The notes under the pieces: generated by a model
What the model was told of the DNA's origin: nothing
Database searches by the model: none
What the model saw: the letters and a program-made list of their open reading frames with translations, nothing else
Translations under genes and position numbers: made by a program
Shown here: positions 14,254 to 27,554 of the stretch, one piece after another
How positions within the stretch are numbered: the stretch's first letter is position 1
Layout: each line of letters opens with the position of its first letter
Origin: Dioctria linearis
Lineage: Eukaryota; Arthropoda; Insecta; Diptera; Asilidae
Reading direction: 5' to 3'
Assembly: GCA_963930735.1 (NCBI GenBank)
Contig: CAWVNZ010002819.1
Coordinates: forward strand, 1-64,000
DNA: 64,000 nt

Positions 14254-16216
14254 ATTGCCTTTTCTATATTAAATTATTCAAAAAATAATTTTCTACTGTC
14301 GCAAATTTTAACTACGCCAGTGATTGCCTTTTCTATAGTAAATTATTCAAAAAATAATTTTCTACTGTCGCAAATTTTAATTACGCCAGGGATTGCCTTT
14401 TCTATAGTAAATTATTCAAAAAATAATTTTATACTGTCGAAAATTTTAATTACGCCAGGTATTGCCTTTTCTATAGTAAATTATTCAAAAAATAATTTTA
14501 TACTGTCGCAAATTTTAATTACGCCAGGGATTGCCTTTTCTATAGTAAATTATTCAAAAAATAATTTTCTACTGTCGCAAATTTTAATTGCGCCAGGGAT
14601 TGCCTTTTCTATAGTAAATTATTCAAAAAATAATTTTTTACTGTCGCAAATTTTAAATACGCCAGGGATTGCCTTTTCTATAGTAAATTATTCAAAAAAT
14701 AATTTTATACTGTCGCAAATTTTAATTACGCCAGGGATTGCCTTTTCTATAGTAAATTATTCAAAAAATAATTTTTTACTGTCGCAAAGTTTAATTGCGC
14801 CAGGGATTGCCTTTTCTATAGTAAATTATTCAAAAAATAATTTTTTACTGTCGCAAATTTTAATTACGCCAGGGATTGCCTTTTCTATAGTAAATTATTC
14901 AAAAAATAATTTTTTACTGTCGCAAATTTTAAATACGCCAGGGATTGCCTTTTCTATAGTAAATTTTGCAAAAAAATAATTTTCAACTGTCGCAAATTTT
15001 GATTGCGCCAGGGATTGCCTTTTCTATAGTAAATTATTCAAAAAATAATTTTTTACTGTCGCAAATTTTAATTACGCCAGGGATTGCCTTTTCTATAGTA
15101 AATTATTCAAAAAATAATTTTATACTGTCGCAAATTTTAAGTGCGCCAGGGATTGCCTTTTCTATAGTAAATTATTCAAAAAATAATTTTATACTGTCGC
15201 AAATTTCAATTTCGCCAGGTAAATTATTCAAAAAATAATTTTATACTGTCGCAAATTTTAATTGCGCCAGGGTTTGCCTTTTCTATAGTAAATTATTCAA
15301 AAAATAATTTTCTACTATCGCAAATTTCAAATCCGCCAGGGATTGCCTTTTCTATAGTAAATTATTCAAAAAATAATTTTTTACTGTCGCAAATTTTAAA
15401 TACGCCAGGGATTGCCTTTTCTATAGTAAATTATTCAAAAAATAATTTTCTACTGTCGCAAATTGTAATTGCGCCAGGGATTGCCTTTTCTATAGTAAAT
15501 TATTCAAAAAATAATTTTTTACTGTCGCAAATTGTAATTGCGCCAGGGATTGCCTTTTCTATAGTAAATTATTCAAAAAATAATTTTTTACTGTCGCAAA
15601 TTTTAATTGCGCCAGTGATTGCCTTTTCTATAGTAAAATATTCAAAAAATAATTTTTTACTGTCGCAAATTGTAATTGCGCCAGGGATTGCCTTTTCTAT
15701 AGTAAATTATTCAAAAAATAATTTTCTACTGTCGCAAATTTTAAGTGCGCCAGGGATTGCCTTTTCTATAGTAAATTATTCAAAAAATAATTTTTTACTG
15801 TCGCAAGTTTTAATTACGCCAGTGATTGCCTTTTCTATAGTAAATTATTCAAAAAATAATTTTATACTGTCGCAAATTTTAAGTGCGCCAGGGATTGCCT
15901 TTTCTATAGTAAATTATTCAAAAAATAATTTTCTATTTTCGCAAATTTTAATTGCGCCAGGGATTGCCTTTTCTATAGTAAATTAGTCAAAAAATAATTT
16001 TTTACTATCGCAAGTTTTAATTACGCCAGGGATTGCCTTTTCTATAGTAAATTATTCAAAAAATAATTTTATACTGTCGCAAATTTTAATTACGCCAGGG
16101 ATTGCCTTTTCTATAGTAAATTATTCAAAAAATAATTTTTTACTGTCGCAAATTTTAATTACGCCAGGGATTGCCTTTTCTATAGTAAATTATTCAAAAA
16201 ATAATTTTATACTGTC

Positions 16217-16770
16217 GCAAAATTTTAATTACGCCAGGGATTGCCTTTTCTATAGTAAATTATTCAAAAAATAATTTTTTACTGTCGCAAATTTTAATTA
16301 CGCCAGGGATTGCCTTTTCTATAGTAAATTATTCAAAAAATAATTTTCTACTGTCGCAAATTGTAATTACGCCAGGGATTGCCTTTTCTATAGTAAATTA
16401 TTCAAAAAATAATTTTTTACTGTCGCAAATTTTAATTACGCCAGGGATTGCCTTTTCTATAGTAAATTATTCAAAAAATAATTTTATACTGTCGCAAAAT
16501 TTTAATTACGCCAGGGATTGCCTTTTCTATAGTAAATTATTCAAAAAATAATTTTTTACTGTCGCAAATTTTAATTACGCCAGGGATTGCCTTTTCTATA
16601 GTAAATTATTCAAAAAATAATTTTCTACTGTCGCAAATTGTAATTACGCCAGGGATTGCCTTTTCTATAGTAAATTATTCAAAAAATAATTTTTTACTGT
16701 CGCAAGTTTTAATTCCGCCAGGGATTGCCGTTTCTATAGTAAATTATTCAAAAAATAATTTTATACTGTC
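16217..16770. repeat. 277-bp (four-monomer plus 1) duplication
   Basis: A monomer with an extra A (GCAAAATTTT) occurs at 16217 and again at 16494, exactly 277 bp apart, which is 4 x 69 + 1. The variant monomers between and after the two copies follow the same order (TTTTTTACTG, then TTTTCTACTG with a GTAATT variant, then TTTTTTACTG), so this is a recent small block duplication. The right boundary is approximate. Confidence 0.75.
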
Positions 16771-16974
16771 GCAAATTTTAATTACGCCAGGGATTGCCTT
16801 TTCTATAGTAAATTATTCAAAAAATAATTTTTTACTGTCGCAAATTTTAATTACGCCAGGGATTGCCTTTTCTATAGTAAATTATTCAAAAAATAATTTT
16901 ATACTGTCGCAAATTTTAATTACGCCAGGGATTGCCTTTTCTATAGTAAATTATTCAAAAAATAATTTTATACT

Positions 16975-19900
16975 GTCGCAAATTTCAAATCCGCCAGGGA
17001 TTGCCTTTTCTATAGTAAATTATTCAAAAAATTATTTTTTACTATCGCAAGTTTTAATTACGCCAGGGATTGCCTTTTCTATAGTAAATTATTCAAAAAA
17101 TAATTTTATACTGTCGCAAATTTTAATTACGCCAGGGATTGCCTTTTCTATAGTAAATTATTCAAAAAATAATTTTCTACTTTCGCAAATTTTAATTGCG
17201 CCAGGGATTGCCTTTTCTATAGTAAATTAGTCAAAAAATAATTTTTTACTATCGCAAGTTTTAATTACGCCAGGGATTGCCTTTTCTATAGTAAATTATT
17301 CAAAAAATAATTTTATACTGTCGCAAATTTTAATTACGCCAGGGATTGCCTTTTCTATAGTAAATTATTCAAAAAATAATTTTTTACTGTCGCAAATTTT
17401 AATTACGCCAGGGATTGCCTTTTCTATAGCAAATTATTCAAAAAATAATTTTATACTGTCGCAAATTTTAAATACGCCAGGGATTGCCTTTTCTATAGTA
17501 AATTATTCAAAAAATAATTTTCTACTGTCGCAAATTTTAATTGCGCCAGGGATTGCCTTTTCTATAGTAAATTATTCAAAAAATAATTTTATACTGTCGC
17601 AAATTTTAATTACGCCAGGGATTGCCTTTTCTATAGTAAATTATTCAAAAAATAATTTTTTACTGTCGCAAATTTTAAGTGCGCCAGGGATTGCCTTTTC
17701 TATAGTAAATTATTCAAAAAATAATTTTATACTGTCGCAAATTTTAATTGCGCCAGGGATTGCCTTTTCTATAGTAAATTATTCAAAAAATAATTTTTTA
17801 CTGTCGCAAATTTTAATTACGCCAGGGATTGCCTTTTCTATAGTAAATTATTCAAAAAATAATTTTATACTGTCGCAAATTTTAATTACGCCAGGGGTTG
17901 CCTTTTCTATAGTAAATTATTCAAAAAATAATTTTCCACTGTCGCAAATTTTAATTACGCCAGGGATTGCCTTTTCTATAGTAAATTATTCAAAAAATAA
18001 TTTTTTACTATCGCAAGTTTTAATTACGCCAGGGATTGCCTTTTTTTCTATAGTAAATTATTCAAAAAATAATTTTCTACTGTCGCAAATTTTAAGTGCG
18101 CCAGGGATTGCCTTTTCTATAGTAAATTTCTCACACATTAATTTTTTACTGTCGCAAATTTCAATTACGCCAGGGATTGCCTTTTCTATAGTAAATTATT
18201 CAAAAAATAATTTTATACTGTCGCAAATTTTAATTACGCCAGGGATTGCCTTTTCTATAGTTAATTATTCAAAAAATAATTTTATACTGTCGCAAATTTT
18301 AATTACGCCAGGGATTGCCTTTTCTATAGTAAATTATTCAAAAAATAATTTTATACTGTCGCAAATTTTAATTACGCCAGGGGTTGCCTTTTCTATAGTA
18401 AATTATTCAAAAAATAATTTTATACTGTCGCAAATTTTAATTACGCCAGGGATTGCCTTTTCTATAGTAAATTATTCAAAAAATAATTTTATACTGTCGC
18501 AAATTTTAATTACGCCAGGGATTGCCTTTTCTATAGTAAATTATTCAAAAAATAATTTTATACTGTCGCAAATTTTAATTACGCCAGGGATTGCCTTTTC
18601 CATAGTAAATTATTCAAAAAATAATTTTATACTGTCGCAAATTTTAATTACGCCAGGGATTGCCTTTTCTATAGTAAATTATTCAAAAAATAAGTTTCTA
18701 CTGTCGCAAATTTTAATTACGCCAGGGATTGCCTTTTCTATAGTAAATTATTCAAAAAATATTTTTTTACTGTCGCAAGTTTTAATTCCGCCAGGGATTG
18801 CCTTTTCTATAGTAAATTATTCAAAAAATAATTTTATACTGTCGCAAATTTTAATTACGCCAGGGATTGCCTTTTCTATATTAAATTATTCAAAAAATAA
18901 TTTTTTACTGTCGCAAATTTTAATTACGCCAGGGATTGCCTTTTCTATAGTAAATTATTCAAAAAATAATTTTCTACTGTCGCAAATTGTAATTACGCCA
19001 GGGATTGCCTTTTCTATAGTAAATTATTCAAAAAATAATTTTTTACTGTCGCAAGTTTTAATTCCGCCAGGGATTGCCGTTTCTATAGTAAATTATTCAA
19101 AAAATAATTTTATACTGTCGCAAATTTTAATTACGCCAGGGATTGCCTTTTCTATAGTAAATTATTCAAAAAATAATTTTATACTGTCGCAAATTTTAAT
19201 TACGCCAGGGGTTGCCTTTTCTATAGTAAATTATTCAAAAAATAATTTTCCACTGTCGCAAATTTTAATTACGCCAGGGATTGCCTTTTCTATAGTAAAT
19301 TATTCAAAAAATAATTTTTTACTATCGCAAGTTTTAATTACGCCAGGGATTGCCTTTTTTTCTATAGTAAATTATTCAAAAAATAATTTTCTACTGTCGC
19401 AAATTTTAAGTGCGCCAGGGATTGCCTTTTCTATAGTAAATTTCTCACACATTAATTTTTTACTGTCGCAAATTTCAATTACGCCAGGGATTGCCTTTTC
19501 TATAGTAAATTATTCAAAAAATAATTTTATACTGTCGCAAATTTTAATTACGCCAGGGATTGCCTTTTCTATAGTTAATTATTCAAAAAATAATTTTATA
19601 CTGTCGCAAATTTTAATTACGCCAGGGATTGCCTTTTCTATAGTAAATTATTCAAAAAATAATTTTATACTGTCGCAAATTTTAATTACGCCAGGGGTTG
19701 CCTTTTCTATAGTAAATTATTCAAAAAATAATTTTATACTGTCGCAAATTTTAATTACGCCAGGGATTGCCTTTTCTATAGTAAATTATTCAAAAAATAA
19801 TTTTATACTGTCGCAAATTTTAATTACGCCAGGGATTGCCTTTTCTATAGTAAATTATTCAAAAAATAATTTTATACTGTCGCAAATTTTAATTACGCCA

Positions 19901-22900
19901 GGGATTGCCTTTTCCATAGTAAATTATTCAAAAAATAATTTTATACTGTCGCAAATTTTAATTACGCCAGGGATTGCCTTTTCTATAGTAAATTATTCAA
20001 AAAATAAGTTTCTACTGTCGCAAATTTTAATTACGCCATGGACTGCCTTTTCTATAGTAAATTATTCAAAAAATAATTTTTTACTGTCGCAAGTTTTAAT
20101 TCCGCCAGGGATTGCCTTTTCTATAGTAAATTATTCAAAAAATAATTTTATACTGTCGCAAATTTTAATTACGCCAGGGATTGCCTTTTCTATATTAAAT
20201 TATTCAAAAAATAATTTTTTACTGTCGCAAATTTTAATTACGCCAGGGATTGCCTTTTCTATAGTAAATTATTCAAAAAATAATTTTCTACTGTCGCAAA
20301 TTGTAATTACGCCAGGGATTGCCTTTTCTATAGTAAATTATTCAAAAAATAATTTTTTACTGTCGCAAGTTTTAATTCCGCCAGGGATTGCCGTTTCTAT
20401 AGTAAATTATTCAAAAAATAATTTTATACTGTCGCAAATTTTAATTACGCCAGGGATTGCCTTTTCTATAGTAAATTATTCAAAAAATAATTTTTTACTG
20501 TCGCAAATTTTAATTACGCCAGGGGTTGCCTTTTCTATAGTAAATTATTCAAAAAATAATTTTCCACTGTCGCAAATTTTAATTACGCCAGGGATTGCCT
20601 TTTCTATAGTAAATTATTCAAAAAATAACTTTTTACTATCGCAAGTTTTAATTACGCCAGGGATTGCCTTTTTTTCTATAGTAAATTATTCAAAAAATAA
20701 TTTTCTACTGTCGCAAATTTTAAGTGCGCCAGGGATTGCCTTTTCTATAGTAAATTTCTCACACATTAATTTTTTACTGTCGCAAATTTCAATTACGCCA
20801 GGGATTGCCTTTTCTATAGTAAATTATTCAAAAAATAATTTTATACTGTCGCAAATTTTAATTACGCCAGGGATTGCCTTTTCTATAGTTAATTATTCAA
20901 AAAATAATTTTATACTGTCGCAAATTTTAATTACGCCAGGGATTGCCTTTTCTATAGTAAATTATTCAAAAAATAATTTTATACTGTCGCAAATTTTAAT
21001 TACGCCAGGGGTTGCCTTTTCTATAGTAAATTATTCAAAAAATAATTTTATACTGTCGCAAATTTTAATTACGCCAGGGATTGCCTTTTCTATAGTAAAT
21101 TATTCAAAAAATAATTTTATACTGTCGCAAATTTTAATTACGCCAGGGATTGCCTTTTCTATAGTAAATTATTCAAAAAATAATTTTATACTGTCGCAAA
21201 TTTTAATTACGCCAGGGATTGCCTTTTCCATAGTAAATTATTCAAAAAATAATTTTTTACTGTCGCAAATTTTAATTACGCCAGGGATTGCCTTTTCTAT
21301 AGTAAATTATTCAAAAAATAAGTTTCTACTGTCGCAAATTTTAATTACGCCAGGGATTGCCTTTTCTATAGTAAATTATTCAAAAAATAATTTTTTACTG
21401 TCGCAAGTTTTAATTCCGCCAGGGATTGCCTTTTCTATAGTAAATTATTCAAAAAATAATTTTTTACTATCGCAAGTTTTAATTACGCCAGGGATTGCCT
21501 TTTTTTCTATAGTAAATTATTCAAAAAATAATTTTCTACTGTCGCAAATTTTAAGTGCGCCAGGGATTGCCTTTTCTATAGTAAATTTCTCACACATTAA
21601 TTTTTTACTGTCGCAAATTTCAATTACGCCAGGGATTGCCTTTTCTATAGTAAATTATTCAAAAAATAATTTTATACTGTCGCAAATTTTAATTACGCCA
21701 GGGATTGCCTTTTCTATAGTTAATTATTCAAAAAATAATTTTATACTGTCGCAAATTTTAATTACGCCAGGGATTGCCTTTTCTATAGTAAATTATTCAA
21801 AAAATAATTTTATACTGTCGCAAATTTTAATTACGCCAGGGGTTGCCTTTTCTATAGTAAATTATTCAAAAAATAATTTTATACTGTCGCAAATTTTAAT
21901 TACGCCAGGGATTGCCTTTTCTATAGTAAATTATTCAAAAAATAATTTTATACTGTCGCAAATTTTAATTACGCCAGGGATTGCCTTTTCTATAGTAAAT
22001 TATTCAAAAAATAATTTTATACTGTCGCAAATTTTAATTACGCCAGGGATTGCCTTTTCCATAGTAAATTATTCAAAAAATAATTTTATACTGTCGCAAA
22101 TTTTAATTACGCCAGGGATTGCCTTTTCTATAGTAAATTATTCAAAAAATAAGTTTCTACTGTCGCAAATTGTAATTACGCCAGGGATTGCCTTTTCTAT
22201 AGTAAATTATTCAAAAAATAATTTTTTACTGTCGCAAGTTTTAATTCCGCCAGGGATTGCCTTTTCTATAGTAAATTATTCAAAAAATAATTTTATACTG
22301 TCGCAAATTTTAATTACGCCAGGGATTGCCTTTTCTATATTAAATTATTCAAAAAATAATTTTTTTCTGTCGCAAATTTTAATTACGCCAGGGATTGCCT
22401 TTTCTATAGTAAATTATTCAAAAAATAATTTTCTACTGTCGCAAATTGTAATTACGCCAGGGATTGCCTTTTCTATAGTAAATTATTCAAAAATTAATTT
22501 TTTACTGTCGCAAATTTTAATTACGCCAGGGATTGCCTTTTCTATAGTAAATTATTCAAAAAATAATTTTATACTGTCGCAAATTTTAATTGCGCCAGGG
22601 ATTGCCTTTTCTATAGTAAATTATTCAAAAAATAATTTTCTACTGTCGCAAATTGTAATTACGCCAGGGATTGCCTTTTCTATAGTAAATTATTCAAAAA
22701 ATAATTTTTTACTGTCGCAAGTTTTAATTCCGCCAGGGATTGCCTTTTCTATAGTAAATTATTCAAAAAATAATTTTATACTGTCGCAAATTTTAATTAC
22801 GCCAGGGATTGCCTTTTCTATATTAAATTATTCAAAAAATAATTTTTTACTGTCGCAAATTTTAATTACGCCAGGGATTGCCTTTTCTATAGTAAATTAT

Positions 22901-23530
22901 TCAAAAAATAATTTTTTACTGTCGCAAATTTTAATTACGCCAGGGATTGCCTTTTCTATAGTAAATTATTCAAAAAATAATTTTCTACTGTCGCAAATTG
23001 TAATTACGCCAGGGATTGCCTTTTCTATAGTAAATTATTCAAAAAATAATTTTTTACTGTCGCAAGTTTTAATTCCGCCAGGGATTGCCGTTTCTATAGT
23101 AAATTATTCAAAAAATAATTTTATACTGTCGCAAATTTTAATTACGCCAGGGATTGCCTTTTCTATAGTAAATTATTCAAAAAATAATTTTTTACTGTCG
23201 CAAATTTTAATTACGCCAGGGATTGCCTTTTCTATAGTAAATTATTCAAAAAATAATTTTATACTGTCGCAAATTTTAATTACGCCAGGGATTGCCTTTT
23301 CTATAGTAAATTATTCAAAAAATAATTTTATACTGTCGCAAATTTCAAATCCGCCAGGGATTGCCTTTTCTATAGTAAATTATTCAAAAAATTATTTTTT
23401 ACTATCGCAAGTTTTAATTACGCCAGGGATTGCCTTTTCTATAGTAAATTATTCAAAAAATAATTTTATACTGTCGCAAATTTTAATTACGCCAGGGATT
23501 GCCTTTTCTATAGTAAATTATTCAAAAAAT
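16975..23530. repeat. Segmental duplication A, first copy
   Basis: This stretch reappears at about 29,806-35,740. At an offset of exactly 12,831 bp, the four TCACAC markers, the four T7 runs and the TAG-bearing monomer (17228 and 30059) all align. From about 21,720 the offset falls to 12,762 (one monomer absent from the second copy), then through 12,279 to 12,210 after about 22,870, because several extra monomers in this copy near 22.4-22.9 kb are missing from the other. The left boundary is where TTTTATACTG in this copy faces ATTTTTTACTG in the other. Confidence 0.88.
18131..20758. repeat. Two tandem 1,314-bp higher-order units
   Basis: The units run from one TCACAC marker to the next (18131, 19445, 20759). 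Both contain, in order, TATAGTTAATT, GGGGTTGCC, TTTTCCATAG, TAAGTTTCTACTG, TATATTAAATT, CAAATTGTAATT, TTGCCGTTTCTATAG, a second GGGGTTGCC with TTTTCCACTG, and the T7 run. They differ by few substitutions, for instance CCATGGACTGCC near 20036 in the second unit only. A third, shortened unit (831 bp) follows to 21590. Confidence 0.9.
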
Positions 23531-24436
23531 AATTTTTTACTGTCGCAAATTTTAATTGCGCCAGGGATTGCCTTTTCTATAGTAAATTATTCAAAAAATA
23601 ATTTTCAACTGTCGCAAATTGTAATTGCGCCAGGGATTGCCTTTTCTATAGTAAATTATTCAAAAAATAATTTTATACTGTCGCAAATTTTAATTACGCC
23701 AGGGATTGCCTTTTCTATAGTAAATTATTCAAAAAATAATATTATACTGTCGCAAATTTTAATTACGCCAGGGATTGCCTTTTCTATAGTAAATTATTCA
23801 AAAAATAATTTTTTACTGTCGCAAATTTTAATTGCGCCAGGGATTGCCTTTTCTATAGTAAATTATTCAAAAAATAATTTTCAACTGTCGCAAATTGTAA
23901 TTACGCCAGGGATTGCCTTTTCTATAGTAAATTATTCAAAAAATAATTTTTTACTGTCGCAAGTTTTAATTCCGCCAGGGATTGCCTTTTCTATAGTAAA
24001 TTATTCAAAAAATAATTTTATACTGTCGCAAATTCTAATTACGCCAGGGATTGCCTTTTCTATAGTAAATTATTCAAAAAATAATTTTTTACTGTCGCAA
24101 ATTTTAATTACGCCTGGGATTGCCTTTTCTATAGTAAATTATTCAAAAAATAATTTTCTACTGTCGCAAATTGTAATTACGCCAGGGATTGCCTTTTCTA
24201 TAGTAAATTATTCAAAAAATAATTTTTTACTGTCGCAAGTTTTAATTCCGCCAGGGATTGCCTTTTCTATAGTAAATTATTCAAAAAATAATTTTATACT
24301 GTCGCAAATTTTAATTACGCCAGGGATTGCCTTTTCTATAGTAAATTATTCATAAAATAATTTTTTACTGTCGCAAATTTTAATTACGCCAGGGATTGCC
24401 TTTTCTATAGTAAATTATTCAAAAAATAATTTTATA

Positions 24437-27398
24437 TTGTCGCAAATTTTAATTACGCCAGGGATTGCCTTTTCTATAGTAAATTATTCAAAAAATAATT
24501 TTATACTGTCGCAAATTTCAAATCCGCCAGGGATTGCCTTTTCTATAGTAAATTATTCAAAAAATAATTTTTTACTATCGCAAATTTTAATTACGCCAGG
24601 GATTGCCTTTTCTATAGTAAATTATTCAAAAAATAATTTTATACTGTCGCAAATTTTAATTACGCCAGGGATTGCCTTTTCTATAGTAAATTATTCAAAA
24701 AATAATTTTTTACTGTCGCAAATTTTAATTGCGCCAGGGATTGCCTTTTCTATAGTAAATTATTCAAAAAATAATTTTCAACTGTCGCAAATTGTAATTG
24801 CGCCAGGGATTGCCTTTTCTATAGTAAATTATTCAAAAAATAATTTTATACAGTCGCAAATTTTAATTACGCCAGGGATTGCCTTTTCTATAGTAAATTA
24901 TTCAAAAAATAATTTTATACTGTCGCAAATTTTAATTACGCCAGGGATTGCCTTTTCTATAGTAAATTATTCAAAAAATAATATTTTACTGTCGCATATT
25001 TTAATTACGCCAGGGATTGCCTTTTCTATAGTAAATTATTCAAAAAAAAATTTTTTACTGTCGCAAATTTTAATTGCGCCAGGGATTGCCTTTTCTATAG
25101 TAAATTATTCAAAAAATAATTTTATACTGTCGCAAATTTCAATTTCGCCAGGTAAATTATTCAAAAAATAATTTTATACTGTCGCAAATTTTAATTACGC
25201 CAGGGATTGCCTTTTCTATAGTAAATTATTTTGAAAATAATTTTCTACTGTCGCAAAGTTTAATTACGCCAGGGATTGCTTTTCTATAGTAAATTTTCTA
25301 CTGTCGCAAATTTTAATTACGCCAGGGATTGCCTTTTCTATAGTAAATTATTCAAAAAATAATTTTCAACTGTCGCAAATTTTAATTACGCCAGGGATTG
25401 CCTTTTCTATAGTAAATTATTCAAAAAATAATTTTCTACTGTCGCAAATTTTAATTACGCCAGGGATTGCCTTTTCTATAGTAAATTATTCAAAAAATAA
25501 TTTTATACTGTCGCAAATTTTAATTACGCCAGGGATTGCCTTTTCTATAGTAAGTTATTCAAAAAATAATTTTATACTGTCGCAAATTTTAATTACGCCA
25601 AGGATTGCCTTTTCTATAGTAAATTATTCAACAAATAATTTTCTACTGTCGCAAATTTTAATTGCGCCATGGATTGCCTTTTCTATAGTAAATTATTCAA
25701 AAAATAATTTTTTACTGTCGCAAATTTTAAATACGCCAGGGATTGCCTTTTCTATAGTAAATTATTCAAAAAATAATTTTATATTGTCGCAAATTTTAAT
25801 TACGCCAGGGATTGCCTATTCTGTAGTAAATTATTCAAAAAATAATTTTATACTGTCGCAAATTTTAATTACGACAGGGATTGCCTTTTCTATAGTAAAT
25901 TATTCAAAAAATAATTTTATACTGTCGCAAATTTTAATTACGCCAGGGATTGCCTTTTCTATAGTAAATTATTCAAAAAATCATTTTTTACTGTCGCAAA
26001 TTTTAATTGCGCCAGGGATTGCCTTTTCTATAGTAAATTATTCAAAAAATAATTTTTTACTGTCGCAAATTTTAATTACGCCAGGGATTGCCTTTTCTAT
26101 AGTAAATTATTCAAAAAATAATTTTATACTGTCGCAAATTTTAATTACGCCAGGGATTGCCTTTTCTATAGTAAATTATTCAAAAAATAATTTTATACTG
26201 TCGCAAATTTTAAGTGCGCCAGGGATTGCCTTTTCTATAGTAAATTATTCAAAAAATAATTTTATACTGTCGCAAATTTCAATTTCGCCAGGTAAATTAT
26301 TCAAAAAATAATTTTATACTGTCGCAAATTTTAATTACGCCAGGGATTGCCTTTTCTATAGTAAATTATTCAAAAAATAATTTTCAACTGTCGCAAATTT
26401 TAATTACGCCAGGGATTGCCTTTTCTATAGTAAATTATTCAAAAAATAATTTTATCCTGTCGCAAATTTTAATTACGCCAGGGATTGCCTTTTCTATAGT
26501 AAATTATTCAAAAAATAATTTTATACTGTCGCAAATTTCAAATCCGCCAGGGATTGCCTTTTATATAGTAAATTATTCAAAAAATTATTTTTTACTATCG
26601 CAAGTTTTAATAACGCCAGGGATTGCCTTTTCTATAGTAAATTATTCAAAAAATAATTTTCTACTGTCGCAAATTGTAATTACGCCAGGGATTGCCTTTT
26701 CTATAGTAAATTATTCAAAAAATAATTTTTTACTGTCGCAAGTTTTAATTCCGCCAGGGATTGCCTTTTCTATAGTAAATTATTCAAAAAATAATTTTAT
26801 ACTGTCGCAAATTTTAATTACGCCAGGGATTGCCTTTTCTATAGTAAATTATTCATAAAATAATTTTTTACTGTCGCAAATTTTAATTACGCCAGGGATT
26901 GCCTTTTCTATAGTAAATTATTCAAAAAATAATTTTATATTGTCGCAAATTTTAATTACGCCAGGGATTGCCTTTTCTATAGTAAATTATTCAAAAAATA
27001 ATTTTATACTGTCGCAAATTTTAATTACGCCAGGGATTGCCTTTTCTATAGTAAATTATTCAAAAAATAATTTTATACAGTCGCAAATTTTAATTACGCC
27101 AGGGATTGCCTTTTCTATAGTAAATTATTCAAAAAATAATTTTATACTGTCGCAAATTTTAATTACGCCAGGGATTGCCTTTTCTATAGTAAATTATTCA
27201 AAAAATAATATTTTACTGTCGCATATTTTAATTACGCCAGGGATTGCCTTTTCTATAGTAAATTATTCAAAAAATAATTTTTTACTGTCGCAAATTTTAA
27301 TTGCGCCAGGGATTGCCTTTTCTATAGTAAATTATTCAAAAAATAATTTTATACTGTCGCAAATTTCAATTTCTCCAGGTAAATTATTCAAAAAATAA
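24437..27398. repeat. Internal tandem pair within duplication B
   Basis: Two related sub-units run from the TTGTCGCAAATT variant at 24437 and from the same variant at 26940. Both proceed through TATACAGTCG, then AATATTTTACTG with TCGCATATTTT, to a 52-bp monomer (25152 and 27379), a 53-bp monomer and a monomer with TTATTTTGAAAATAA. The offset is 2,503 bp at the left and 2,227 bp at the right, so the second sub-unit is shorter by 276 bp, exactly four monomers. Confidence 0.8.
25275..25327. repeat. 53-bp deleted monomer
   Basis: It has the same double deletion as the copy at 14201 (one C plus 15 bp between AATT repeats). It directly follows a CAAAGTTTAATT monomer and sits about 120 bp after a 52-bp monomer, an association that recurs in all four copies within duplication B and its second copy. 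Confidence 0.85.
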
Positions 27399-27501
27399 TT
27401 TTATACTGTCTCAAATTTTAATTACGCCAGGGATTGCCTTTTCTATAGTAAATTATTTTGAAAATAATTTTCTACTGTCGCAAAGTTTAATTACGCCAGG
27501 G

Positions 27502-27554
27502 ATTGCTTTTCTATAGTAAATTTTCTACTGTCGCAAATTTTAATTACGCCAGGG
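27502..27554. repeat. 53-bp deleted monomer
   Basis: Second copy in this block, in the same local context as 25275 (52-bp monomer, then TTATTTTGAAAATAA, then CAAAGTTTAATT). Confidence 0.85.

Larger units (their letters stand above)
1..15985. repeat. Array segment 1: rich in 52-bp short monomers
   Basis: This segment carries 23 of the 32 short monomers found. Each is CAATTTCGCCAGG joined directly to TAAATT, so the 17 bp GATTGCCTTTTCTATAG are missing. The junctions (last base of CCAGG) are at 145, 541, 1007, 1610, 2078, 2683, 2943, 3340, 3806, 4411, 5223, 5551, 6431, 6829, 7984, 8589, 9332, 10074, 11093, 12388, 13613, 14078 and 15219. Spacings fit 69n+52 with small indels, for example 397, 466 and 605. 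Other diagnostic variants are TTTTGCAAAAAAATAA (1684, 2756, 4484, 8662, 14963) and TTTTGAAAAAAAATAA. The segment contains nested duplications with offsets near 1,072, 2,798-2,800 and 4,178 bp. No gene is present; every open frame is the satellite frame, cut at these short monomers. Confidence 0.9.
15986..23040. repeat. Array segment 2: 1,314-bp higher-order repeat field
   Basis: This segment lacks 52-bp monomers. It is marked by monomers reading AAATTTCTCACACATTAATT, with TCACAC at 18131, 19445, 20759 and 21590 (spacings 1,314, 1,314 and 831). Each lies 90 bp after a T7 run (18041, 19355, 20669, 21500) that replaces the usual T4. The value 1,314 equals 19 x 69 + 3 and 831 equals 12 x 69 + 3, the extra 3 being the T7 insertion. 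Other recurring variants are GGGGTTGCC, TTTTCCATAG, TATATTAAATT and CAAGTTTTAATTCCG. The in-frame TAG variant AAATTAGTCA occurs at 15984 and 17228. No gene is present. Confidence 0.9.

Noticed and set aside
18125..18145. TCTCACACATT marker as an inserted foreign element
   Set aside because: It keeps the 69-bp length and its flanks are normal monomer. It is explained by a few substitutions in the AAATTATTCAAAAAATAATT part of one monomer, not by insertion.
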